Assembly: GCA_022841325.1 (NCBI GenBank)
Contig: JALHRS010000001.1
Span: 1 to 60,878 of the forward strand
Length of the DNA stretch: 60,878 bases
DNA from: Lysobacterales bacterium
Lineage (GTDB): Bacteria > Pseudomonadota > Gammaproteobacteria > Xanthomonadales > SZUA-5
Direction of reading: 5' to 3'
In this document: positions 1 through 7,769 of the stretch, one piece after another
Numbering within the stretch: the first letter of the stretch is position 1
Layout of the letters: each line of letters begins with the position of its first letter
Made by a program: the position numbers and the translations under genes
Notes under the pieces: generated by a model
Told to the model about the DNA's origin: nothing
Seen by the model: only the letters and a program-made list of their open reading frames with translations
Databases searched by the model: none

Positions 1-3000
1 GGTCTGGAGCAGCGCCGCCAGCGCGCGCACACCCTCGGGCTCGTTGTCGACCAGCAGCACCCGGCGCCCGCTGGCGATGGGCCGCGGCATCGCCGAGGCC
101 GGCGCGGCGACCTGGGGCCCCGGCGCGCAGACCGGCACGCGCACGCCGATCAGGGTGCCGCGACCCGGTCGGCTCTGCAGCACCGTCGGCAGCTCCAGCA
201 AGCGGGTGATGCGCGCGGCGATCGCCAGCCCCAGTCCCAGCCCTTCCGGTGCCGCCTCGCGCGCCGTCGGCAGGCGCTGGAACTCCTCGAATACCCGCTC
301 GCGATCGGCCTCGGCGATGCCGGGACCGGTGTCTCCGACCAGAAATTCGGCCTGCGCACCGCGTCGACGCAGTCCGATCAGGACGTGGCCACGCTGGGTG
401 TAGCGCAGTGCATTGGCGACGAAGTTCTGCAGCACCCGCCGCAACAGCTGCGGATCACTGTGCAGCCACAGGCTGGACGGCACCATGATCAGCCGCAGTC
501 CGCGCTCGTTGGCCATCAGCCCGAATTCGGTGGTCAAGGTGTCGAGCAATTCCCGCGCCGGAAACGGCCGCGGCCGCGGCATCAGTCCGCCGGCGTCCAG
601 CCGGGACAGATCCAGCAGTCCAGCCAGCAGGGTTTCGGTGCTGCCCAGCGCGCTGGCAATGTTGTGCACGCTGCTCTGGTATTCGGGATGCTTGAGCTGC
701 TGGGCCAGCGCGTGCGTGAACAGATTTGCGGCATTCAGTGGCTGCAACAGATCGTGACTGATCGCAGCCAGAAAGCGGGTCTTGGCCTGATTGGCGCGCT
801 CAGCCTCCTGGGTGGCAGCCAGCAATGCACGAGTGCGCGAATCGACCCTGGCCTCCAGCGTTTCGTTGGCGGTCTTCAAATCCGATTCGGCCCGACGGAA
901 GGCGCTGATGTCGGTGTAGGTGCTGACGAAGCCGCCGCCAGCGATGGGATTGCCGCGGATTTCGATGACGGTGCCATCGAGCCAGTCGCGCTCGAAGACA
1001 TAGGCGGAACGCTGGCGCAGATAGTCCAGCCGCCGCTGCACCAGCTCGTCGAGACTGCCCTCGCCCAACAGGCCACGCTCGGCGTTGTAGCGGAACAGAT
1101 CCGCCACCGGACGGCCGACTTGCAGAAATCCGGGCGGATAGCCCAGAAGGGCCTCGTAGCGCTGATTCCAGGCGACCAGCCGCAGCTCGCCATCGACCAC
1201 GGCAATGCCCTGGCTGAGATTGGCCAGCGCGGTGTCGAGGATGGCGTGGCTGAAGGACACCGCTTCGCGCGCCTCACCGACGACCTGGGTCATGGCCTGC
1301 AGCTCGCCGCGGGCGCCACGCCGGGCAGCGTCCAGCAGCAGCCGGGCCGAAGCCGCCCCCACCAGCGCCGAGAGCTCCAGTTCGACTGCGCTCAGGGCCT
1401 GGTCATCAGCGGCGGTGGCGGCCTCGTCGAGCGCCTCGGGCCCCATCAACTGAGTCACGCGCCCGCCTTCGAGCAGACGTGCTGCCACTTCGCGCAGTTC
1501 GGCACGGGTCAGCGGCCGGCCGCCATCGCCACTACTGGCGCTCTCGGCCTCGCTGCGCGACACCCAGATCAGGGCCAGCACATTGACCGACAGACTCCAG
1601 AACACGCCATGGGTCAGCGAATCCAGTCCACCCAGGCCGAACAAGCCGTGCGGCGACAGGAATCCGATGCCACCGGGGCCGCTGGCCAGCCAGCCAGTCG
1701 CGCCGACTCCGTGCGCCAGCGCCGGCAACAGCAGTGTGTAAGCCCAGAGTGCAGACCCCGCCGCCAGCCCGGCCAGCACGCCACGACGACTGGCGCCCGG
1801 CCAGTACAGCGCTGCCAGTACCGCCGGCGCCAGCTGCGCGAGTGCGGCAAAAGCCACGGCACCGACATCGGCCAGCACCTCGCCGGCACCGATGAAGCGC
1901 GAATACAGGTAGGCGCTTGCCATCACCACCACAATCACCGCGCGCCGCTGCCAGAGCACGCGCAGACGCAGATCGCCACCGGAACCCGGCAACAGCAACG
2001 GTGTCAGCCAGTGATTGCCGACCATGATGCCCAGGGTCAGCGTGGCCATGACCACCATGCCCGAGGCCGCACTCATTCCGCCGAGGAAGGCCAGGATGGC
2101 CAGCGGCTCGGCGCCCGATTGCAATGGCAGGCCGAGCACGTACAGATCGCTGGGAATCGCGCTGCCGGCCAGCGACAGCTGCCCGGCCCAGGCCAGTGGC
2201 AGCAGAAACAGGCTGATCAGCAACAGATAGGCGGGAAACAGCCAGCGCGCGGAGCGCACGTGCGCTGGATCGCGGCATTCGACGACTGCCAGGTGGAACT
2301 GATGTGGCAACGAGATCATGGCCAGCGCGCCGAGCAGCACCAGGGTCAGGAAATTGCCCCCCGGCGGGGTTGGCGCCGGCAACTGTCGCGCCGCCTCGAC
2401 CAGCTCGCCGAAACCGCCGTGGAGCACGAACACCGCGTAGCTGCCCACGGCCAACAGCGCCACCAGCTTGATGATCGACTCGAATGCCATCGCCAGGACC
2501 ACGCCATGGGCGCTGGCGCTGGTGCGGCGGGTGCCGAAAACCATCGCAAACAGCGCCATCAGCGCGGCGGCCGGTGCGGCGCTGTCGCCCCAGCCGCGCG
2601 GGGTCTCGGTGAACAAGGCACCCGCCAGCAGATCGAAGCTCTGCGCCACGGCTTTCAGCTGCAGGGCGATGTAGGGCACCAATCCGATCAGGGCGATGCC
2701 GGTCGCCAGTGCGGCAACACCGGTGCTCTTGCCGAAACGCGAGGCCAGCAGATCGGCAATCGAGGTGCTGTTGCGACGCCTGGCCTCGTCCACCAGCCGC
2801 TCCAGCATGGGCCAGGCCAGCAGGTACAGCAGGATGGTGCCGACGAAGGTCGGCGGCACCCACCAGCCATGGCGCATGGCCTGGGTCACGGTGCCGTAGA
2901 AGGTCCAGGAGGTGCAATAGACCGCCAGCGACAAGGCATAGATCCAGGCCCAGCGCCGCGCCAGTCCCTGCGGTCGGCGCTCGCCGTAGACGGCGGCGGC

Positions 3001-3057
3001 AAACAGCAGGCCCACCCACAAGGCGGCGCCGCAGACCAGCAGCGTGCCAGCCTGCAC
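1..3057 (-). CDS. SSS-type hybrid sensor histidine kinase (CrbS/MxtR-like), 3' end cut by window edge
   Basis: This frame is open from a GTG directly abutting the regulator stop codon (TGA then GTG) to the window edge, 1019 codons. The N-terminal half (about residues 1-480) is a multi-pass sodium:solute-symporter-like domain. It is followed by a STAC-like linker, a PAS domain (about 600-720), a HisKA domain with phospho-acceptor H768 in ISHDLLQPLN, and an HATPase domain with N box NFVANALRY and G box GDTGPGI. A receiver domain begins near residue 1000 (VLLVDNEPEG) and is cut off. This order is that of CrbS/MxtR kinases, which with a LuxR-type regulator control acetate use in Vibrio and Pseudomonas. 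The domains are read directly; the acetate role is inferred from architecture and partner. Kinase and regulator are probably translationally coupled. Confidence 0.88.
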   Translation of the reverse strand, partial: MQAGTLLVCGAALWVGLLFAAAVYGERRPQGLARRWAWIYALSLAVYCTSWTFYGTVTQAMRHGWWVPPTFVGTILLYLLAWPMLERLVDEARRRNSTSIADLLASRFGKSTGVAALATGIALIGLVPYIALQLKAVAQSFDLLAGALFTETPRGWGDSAAPAAALMALFAMVFGTRRTSASAHGVVLAMAFESIIKLVALLAVGSYAVFVLHGGFGELVEAARQLPAPTPPGGNFLTLVLLGALAMISLPHQFHLAVVECRDPAHVRSARWLFPAYLLLISLFLLPLAWAGQLSLAGSAIPSDLYVLGLPLQSGAEPLAILAFLGGMSAASGMVVMATLTLGIMVGNHWLTPLLLPGSGGDLRLRVLWQRRAVIVVVMASAYLYSRFIGAGEVLADVGAVAFAALAQLAPAVLAALYWPGASRRGVLAGLAAGSALWAYTLLLPALAHGVGATGWLASGPGGIGFLSPHGLFGLGGLDSLTHGVFWSLSVNVLALIWVSRSEAESASSGDGGRPLTRAELREVAARLLEGGRVTQLMGPEALDEAATAADDQALSAVELELSALVGAASARLLLDAARRGARGELQAMTQVVGEAREAVSFSHAILDTALANLSQGIAVVDGELRLVAWNQRYEALLGYPPGFLQVGRPVADLFRYNAERGLLGEGSLDELVQRRLDYLRQRSAYVFERDWLDGTVIEIRGNPIAGGGFVSTYTDISAFRRAESDLKTANETLEARVDSRTRALLAATQEAERANQAKTRFLAAISHDLLQPLNAANLFTHALAQQLKHPEYQSSVHNIASALGSTETLLAGLLDLSRLDAGGLMPRPRPFPARELLDTLTTEFGLMANERGLRLIMVPSSLWLHSDPQLLRRVLQNFVANALRYTQRGHVLIGLRRRGAQAEFLVGDTGPGIAEADRERVFEEFQRLPTAREAAPEGLGLGLAIAARITRLLELPTVLQSRPGRGTLIGVRVPVCAPGPQVAAPASAMPRPIASGRRVLLVDNEPEGVRALAALLQT

Positions 3058-3720
3058 TCAGACCACCTCGATCTGCCGTGCCGGGTCGGTCAATTCCAGT
3101 TGCCGCAGGAACACTCCGGCCTGGGTGCGGTTGCGGGCGCCGAGCTTCTCGAAGATGGCCTGCAGGTGAGCCTTGACGGTGCGCTCCTGGATGCCCATGC
3201 GATCGGCGATCTGCTTGTTCAGCTTGCCCTGCGCCACCAGTTCCAGCACCCGGTATTGCTGCGGCGTCAGGCTGGCCAGCCGCCGTGCCAGATCCTGGTC
3301 CTGCACGCTGGCGATCTGCGCCCGACCCTGCAAGGCCGGCGGCACCCAGGTCTCGCAGGCAAACACGGCATTCAGCGCCGCACTGATCTCGGCCGGCGCG
3401 GCGCTCTTGGGAATGAAGGCCTGGGCGCCGAAGTCGATGGCCCGACTGATCACGGCAGGATCATCGTTGGCCGAGATCATGGCCACCGCGACCGCCGGAT
3501 GACGGCAGCGGATCGAGGCCAATCCGGCCAGACCATGACTGCCGGGCATGTGCAGATCCAGCAACACCAGATCGGTATCCGGATGCCCATCCAGCCAGTC
3601 GTGCACTGCTTCCAGCGTCGCCACCTCGACCAGCTGCGCGCCCGGCACCAGTTCGCGCAGCGCCTGCGTCAACGCCGCCCGGAACAGCGGGTGGTCATCG
3701 GCAATCAGGATGTGGGTCAT
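3058..3720 (-). CDS. LuxR/NarL-family response regulator (CrbR/ErdR-like)
   Basis: A 220-residue two-domain regulator. The N-terminal receiver has the acidic pair in ILIADDHPLF and the phospho-acceptor Asp in LVLLDLHMPG. The C-terminal LuxR helix-turn-helix starts at LTPQQYRVLELVAQGK and continues through NKQIADRMGIQERTVKAHL. It lies directly upstream of the SSS-type hybrid kinase in the same operon, so the two form a cognate pair; CrbR/ErdR partners of such kinases activate acetyl-CoA synthetase genes. I chose the ATG giving MTHILIADD because it matches the family N-terminus. An in-frame GTG 18 nt upstream is possible, and neither start has a clear Shine-Dalgarno. Target genes cannot be read from this window. 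Confidence 0.9.
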   Translation of the reverse strand: MTHILIADDHPLFRAALTQALRELVPGAQLVEVATLEAVHDWLDGHPDTDLVLLDLHMPGSHGLAGLASIRCRHPAVAVAMISANDDPAVISRAIDFGAQAFIPKSAAPAEISAALNAVFACETWVPPALQGRAQIASVQDQDLARRLASLTPQQYRVLELVAQGKLNKQIADRMGIQERTVKAHLQAIFEKLGARNRTQAGVFLRQLELTDPARQIEVV

Positions 3721-3784
3721 GGCGGCGGTCTTGTTCACGGGCGGAGCTTACACGAGGGCGCGGAGCAATCGCCCCGCCCTGACA

Positions 3785-3804
3785 GGTCCAGACGTGTCTG
3801 GACC
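3785..3804. repeat. REP1-family palindrome (single arm)
   Basis: A 9-bp-stem palindrome, GGTCCAGAC/GTCTGGACC, between the response regulator and the receptor gene. It is bracketed by GAGGGCG-type octamer motifs in opposite orientation (near 3750-3762 and 3822-3838). The same palindrome recurs as double-armed elements at five other places in this window. Confidence 0.75.
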
Positions 3805-3844
3805 CACCAGGGCAAACTTGCCCGCCCTCGCGCCCTCGTCGCGA

Positions 3845-6037
3845 TCAGAACTGATAGCTGGCCGTCAGCGACACCGTCCTCGGCGCGCCGTAGAAACCGG
3901 TCAGAATGCCGAGGGCACCGATGTTGTAGCCGGTGGTGCGGTACTCCTTGTCGGTCAGGTTGTTGCCTTCCAGCGCCAGCTTCCACTGGTCGTCAACCTG
4001 CCAGATCACGCCGGCGCTGAGCAGTCCATAGCCTTCCTGAGCGATGGCTTCGGACAGATCGGTGGTCGGATAGACCTTGCTCTGATAGCTGTAGCCCACC
4101 CGGCTGCGGATCTCGCCACCGGACTCCAGCGGGCGGATGTACTGCAGCGAGATGGCGCCGGAGAACTCGGGCGCATTGGTGAACTTCTGGACACCGGAAA
4201 CATCGACGCCGGCGCTGATGAACTCGTCGTACTCGGCGTCCAGCCAGGCCAGATTGCCCTGCACCACCCAGTTGTCGCTGAGCTGACCGAACAGTTCCAG
4301 TTCGATGCCCTGCACGGTGCCGGCGCCCGCATTGGTGAAATCACCAAAGAAGGCGGGCGGGTTGCTGTTGGGAATGGTGGTGAAGATGGACAGCTGGATG
4401 TCCTCGTAGTCGCTGTAGAAGTAGGCCGCATTCAGGAACCAGCTCTGGTCGGCAAAGGCCATCTTGGCGCCGAGTTCCCAGGTGGTGACCTGCTCGTCAT
4501 CGAAGGGTCGACCGGAGGCCGGCACCGCCGAGATGTTGGCGCGAATGTTGAAACCACCGCTCTTGAAGCCGCGCGAGGCCAGGCCGTAGAGCAGGGTGTC
4601 TTCGCTGGCCTGGTAGTCGATCGAGACCTTGGGCGAGAAATTGGTGAACTCCACCGAATCGTTCAGATCCGAGACCGTGGCGATGGGCACCGTGTAGGTG
4701 GCATTGCTGAAAGACTGGTTGAAGATGTCGACCTTCTTCTCTTCGCTGGTCCAGCGACCGCCAAAGGTCAGCGCCCACTGGTCGTTGAAGCGCCAGGTAC
4801 CCTCGCCGTAGAAGGCGATCGAATCGGTATCGACCTGACCATTGGTGTTGCCGAAGACGGCATTGAAGAAGTTGTTGAGCACGGTGCCACCGGCTTCGCC
4901 CTGGAACCAGTAGAGACCGGCGACGCCGGACAACTGGCCGCCGCCATCGTAGTTGAACTGGAATTCCTGACTCTGCTGGTTGTCGCTGTAGAAGGCCTTG
5001 ACGTCGGCAATGATGTTCGGCAGCGTGTCGAAATCGATATTGGTCTCGGTGTCGGACTTGCGATAGGCGCTGACCGACTTCATCGACCAGTCGTCGTTGA
5101 GCTTGAAGTCCAGCGTCAGGCTGTAGCCCTCCATTGTGGTGTCGTTGATGTTCGGCATGCCGTTGCGCACGTCATAGCGATCATCCAGTGGCAGCGCCGT
5201 CGGCGCGAAGCGGTTCGTCGCCAGCATCCGGGCACCACGAACGGCAGAGGCGTCGTCGATGCCGTCGGCAGTGAAGCGCATGGAGAACTGATCGCTGCCG
5301 ATGTATCCCAGCGTGAAGCGCCCCGCCATGATCTCCTTGTCGCTGACATCCTGGCCGGTGAACCTGTTTTCGCCAAAGCCATCGCGACTGAGCGAGGCGC
5401 CGGCAAAGCGCGCCACCCAGCCGGAATCGGACAGCGGCACATTGACGCTGACCTTGCCATCCAGCTGGTTGTAGCTGCCGGCGGCCAGACTGACGCTGCC
5501 GCCGAAATCCGGGCTGAGCACGCGCGAGACGTATTTGATCGCACCGCCGATGGTGTTCTTGCCATACAGCGATCCCTGCGGACCACGCAGCACTTCAATG
5601 CGATCGACATCGAAGACATCCAGCAATGCACCCTGCGGGCGAGCAATGTAGACGTCGTCGAGGTAGATGCCGACGCCGGGATCCACACCCCACAGCGGAT
5701 CGGACTGACCGACACCGCGGATATAGGCGGTGACCGTACTGGAGGATCCGCGCGCGGCGTAGATGGTCATGTTCGGCACCTGGGCACCGAGATCCGACAG
5801 ATCCTCGACGTTGAAATCCTCGAGCTTCTGATCGCTGAAGGCGGTCACGGCAATCGGCACTTCCTGCAGGGTCTCTTCGCGCTTGCGGGCGGTCACGGTG
5901 ATGGTCCCGAGCTTGGCAGCCTCGGACTTGTCGGCCTCGGCGCCAGCGGACTGGTCCTGGGCATGCAATGCCGCCACCGGCACGGCGGTCAGTGCCAGCG
6001 TGAGTGCAAATGCGAGACGATTGGGCTGCAGCGACAT
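3845..6037 (-). CDS. TonB-dependent outer-membrane receptor
   Basis: About 730 residues. A signal peptide (LAFALTLALTAVPVAALHAQ) precedes a short linker and a plug domain starting at TITVTARKREETLQEVPIAV, with the plug motif VEVLRGPQGSLYGKNTIGG-like stretch further on. The rest is a 22-strand-type beta-barrel ending LTASYQF with the terminal Phe typical of outer-membrane barrels. The ATG is preceded by a strong GGGGAGGA Shine-Dalgarno at 8-nt spacing, which decides the start over an upstream TTG. The substrate cannot be assigned: the plug resembles the Xanthomonadales/sphingomonad type used for iron complexes, vitamins or carbohydrates. It is monocistronic, and its upstream region is filled with heptamer arrays. 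Confidence 0.93.
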   Translation of the reverse strand: MSLQPNRLAFALTLALTAVPVAALHAQDQSAGAEADKSEAAKLGTITVTARKREETLQEVPIAVTAFSDQKLEDFNVEDLSDLGAQVPNMTIYAARGSSSTVTAYIRGVGQSDPLWGVDPGVGIYLDDVYIARPQGALLDVFDVDRIEVLRGPQGSLYGKNTIGGAIKYVSRVLSPDFGGSVSLAAGSYNQLDGKVSVNVPLSDSGWVARFAGASLSRDGFGENRFTGQDVSDKEIMAGRFTLGYIGSDQFSMRFTADGIDDASAVRGARMLATNRFAPTALPLDDRYDVRNGMPNINDTTMEGYSLTLDFKLNDDWSMKSVSAYRKSDTETNIDFDTLPNIIADVKAFYSDNQQSQEFQFNYDGGGQLSGVAGLYWFQGEAGGTVLNNFFNAVFGNTNGQVDTDSIAFYGEGTWRFNDQWALTFGGRWTSEEKKVDIFNQSFSNATYTVPIATVSDLNDSVEFTNFSPKVSIDYQASEDTLLYGLASRGFKSGGFNIRANISAVPASGRPFDDEQVTTWELGAKMAFADQSWFLNAAYFYSDYEDIQLSIFTTIPNSNPPAFFGDFTNAGAGTVQGIELELFGQLSDNWVVQGNLAWLDAEYDEFISAGVDVSGVQKFTNAPEFSGAISLQYIRPLESGGEIRSRVGYSYQSKVYPTTDLSEAIAQEGYGLLSAGVIWQVDDQWKLALEGNNLTDKEYRTTGYNIGALGILTGFYGAPRTVSLTASYQF

Positions 6038-6139
6038 GAGCGTGTTCCTCCCCTTCAAGACGGCAATACAACGATGGGGGAAAGGCTAGGCCCCGCATCG
6101 GGCCCGGCCTAGTTGTCCATTGGTACAGGCTGGCTCATT

Positions 6140-6209
6140 GGTTGTCGGTTGTCGGTTGTTGGTTGTTGGTTGTTGGTTGTTGGTTGTTGGTTGTCGGTTG
6201 TCGGTTGTC
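6140..6209 (+). repeat. Heptamer array GGTTGTY, 10 units
   Basis: Ten consecutive 7-bp units: two GGTTGTC, five GGTTGTT, three GGTTGTC. It forms the left arm of a bracket whose inverted counterpart (GACAACC) lies at 6399-6426, with a REP1 element between them. Confidence 0.95.
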
Positions 6210-6222
6210 GGTTTTGGCTGTT

Positions 6223-6293
6223 GTAGGTCCAGACTTGTCTGGACGCTCCTCCCCACACCAATCCAGAAGCGTCCAGACAAGTCTGGACCTACA
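6223..6293. repeat. REP1 element, double-armed
   Basis: Two self-palindromic arms (GTCCAGACTTGTCTGGAC and its complement) in opposite orientation, starting GTAGGTCC and ending GGACCTAC. The whole element can fold into one long hairpin. It is the cargo between inverted heptamer arrays. Confidence 0.9.
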
Positions 6294-6321
6294 GAAGCCC
6301 TCAAGCCCGTAGCCTTTCCGC

Positions 6322-6426
6322 GAGTCCCGAGTCCCGAGTCCCGAGTCCCATGCCCCGTGCCCCGTGCCCCGTGCCCCGCGCCCCGTGCCCCGTGCCCCGA
6401 CAACCGACAACCGACAACCGACAACC
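6322..6426 (+). repeat. Composite heptamer array, 15 units of three sequences in one register
   Basis: Four GAGTCCC units run without a gap into seven RYGCCCC units (ATGCCCC, GTGCCCC, GCGCCCC) and then four GACAACC units. The total is 105 bp, exactly 15 x 7, with the 7-bp phase kept across both changes of unit sequence. Confidence 0.95.
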
Positions 6427-6472
6427 ACAAGTCCGGCGTAACCTTTCCGCCGTCAGCCTCGTCCAAGTCCGC

Positions 6473-7027
6473 ATGCACCCTGAATCCGACTCAGCGCTGG
6501 TGGAACGCTGTCGCCGTGGCGACATGCGCGCCTTCCAGCGTCTGTTCGAGACCCATGCGCGCCCCTGCCATGCGGTGTGTGCGCGCCTGCTCGGCGATCC
6601 GGCGCTGGCCGAGGATGCGCTGCAGGAGGCCTTTCTGAAGGCTCACCGGCGACTGGATCAATTCGATGGTCGGGCCTCATTCGGCACCTGGATGCATCGG
6701 ATCGCCGTCAACACCGCGATCGAATTCCTGCGCCGACGGCATCCGGAGGACATGCAGGGCGAGGTCCCGGCCGAGCTCGAAGATGATCAGGCCGACCCCC
6801 ACAGCCAGGCCAGCCGGGCCGAACTGGCCGAGGGCATCGGCGCAGCCTTGGCCCGGTTGACGGCGCTGGAACGCAGTGTCTTCGTCCTGCGGCATCTGGA
6901 ACAGCGCAGTCTGGCCGAGATCGCGCTGACGCTGTCGAGCAACGTCAACGCCTGCAAGCAGGCCATTTTCCGCGCGGTGCGCAAGATGCGCGACCATCTC
7001 GCCCATTTTGAAACGAGTCCATCATGA
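6473..7027 (+). CDS. ECF-family RNA polymerase sigma factor
   Basis: 184 residues with sigma region 2 (LVERCRRGDMRAFQRLFE, then LLGDPALAEDALQEAFLKA) and region 4 (ARLTALERSVFVLRHLEQRSLAEIA, then the NVNACKQAIFRAVRKMR recognition helix). This is the size and two-domain layout of an extracytoplasmic-function sigma factor. The frame stays open upstream through heptamer repeats, but that part is low-complexity Pro/Arg/Cys sequence. The ATG giving MHPESDSALV fits the family start. It overlaps the next gene by ATGA, so sigma and anti-sigma are coupled. The stimulus and regulon are unknown. Confidence 0.93.
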   Translation: MHPESDSALVERCRRGDMRAFQRLFETHARPCHAVCARLLGDPALAEDALQEAFLKAHRRLDQFDGRASFGTWMHRIAVNTAIEFLRRRHPEDMQGEVPAELEDDQADPHSQASRAELAEGIGAALARLTALERSVFVLRHLEQRSLAEIALTLSSNVNACKQAIFRAVRKMRDHLAHFETSPS

Positions 7028-7755
7028 TCAAGCCCAGCGATGAAGAACTGCTGATGTTCCAGTTTGGGGAGGATCTGGGCCCCGAGCGCATGGCGTCGAT
7101 CGCAGCCGCGATTACCGAGGATCCGCTCACGGCGCGGCGCTACGCCGAACTGCGCCGCTTGCTGGAAGTGTCCGGCCAAGCGCTGTCCGGCGCCGAGCCG
7201 GGCCCGGATTTCGAGGCCCGGATCTGGCACCAGCTGCGCCCGCGCGTGCAGGCGCAAATGCCGCGGCGCGAACGCGCCCCCTGGCCGAGCTGGCTGGTGC
7301 CAACCCTGGCCCTGGCCGCCAGCGTCGGCCTGGGACTGGTCATCGGGCTCAGCTGGCGCGACACCGCGCCTGAGATGCCGACGGCGCCGACCGCCAGCCT
7401 CAGCAATGACGGTGGCCAGCGGGTATTGGCAGCGCACCTGTCGCAGCATCTGAGCCAGACCGAGCGCCTGCTGCGCGTGGCCAAGAATGGCGATGACGTC
7501 GACCTCGGCGCACTGGCCGGCAGTCTGATCGAGGGCAACCGACTCTACGCCGCGGCTGCCGAACGCGCCGGCAAGCCGGTACTGGCGCAGTTCCTGATCG
7601 AACTGGAGCCGGTGCTGCTGGAGCTGGCCAACGACGGCGGCGACGGCGCGCTGGGTGGAGCCAGTCTGGCCCAGGAGCAGATTCGCAGTCGCGATCTGCT
7701 GTACCGGCTGCAGGCGCTGGAAGCGCTGCAGGGCGCGGCTACGCAACGACTTTGA
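7024..7755 (+). CDS. Putative membrane-anchored anti-sigma factor
   Basis: 243 residues: an acidic cytoplasmic N-terminal part (about 1-85, starting MIKPSDEELLMFQFGEDL), one transmembrane helix (about 91-109, LVPTLALAASVGLGLVIGL) and an extracytoplasmic C-terminal region rich in Ala/Leu helices. I see no zinc-binding HxxxCxxC motif, so it is not a ZAS-type anti-sigma. The assignment rests on topology and on the ATGA overlap with the upstream ECF sigma gene. It is followed within 15 bp by an exported repeat protein, which suggests a sigma/anti-sigma/output operon. Confidence 0.75.
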   Translation: MIKPSDEELLMFQFGEDLGPERMASIAAAITEDPLTARRYAELRRLLEVSGQALSGAEPGPDFEARIWHQLRPRVQAQMPRRERAPWPSWLVPTLALAASVGLGLVIGLSWRDTAPEMPTAPTASLSNDGGQRVLAAHLSQHLSQTERLLRVAKNGDDVDLGALAGSLIEGNRLYAAAAERAGKPVLAQFLIELEPVLLELANDGGDGALGGASLAQEQIRSRDLLYRLQALEALQGAATQRL

Positions 7756-7769
7756 ACGGAAATCCATTC

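Noticed and set aside
1532..3019. A 495-codon minus-strand frame within the kinase gene
   Set aside because: It is in another frame than the symporter-kinase reading and gives Arg/Gly-rich non-protein-like sequence. The correct frame is open from 3057 to the window edge.
385..4020. A 1211-codon open frame on the plus strand
   Set aside because: It lies antisense to the sensor kinase and regulator, whose domains are clear on the minus strand. The translation is Gln/Arg/His-rich with no domain; such shadows are common in GC-rich DNA.
3548..6112. An 854-codon plus-strand frame opposite the TonB-dependent receptor
   Set aside because: Antisense shadow; the minus strand encodes a complete receptor with signal peptide and ribosome site.
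6140..6426. Possible CRISPR array
   Set aside because: Units are 7 bp and contiguous, without unique spacers or cas genes.
6086..6478. Small Pro/Arg/Thr-rich frames in the repeat regions (also near 19530-19823 and 36934-37198)
   Set aside because: They are translations of heptamer arrays, giving PCPVPRA or TTNNQQP repeats, with no start signals.
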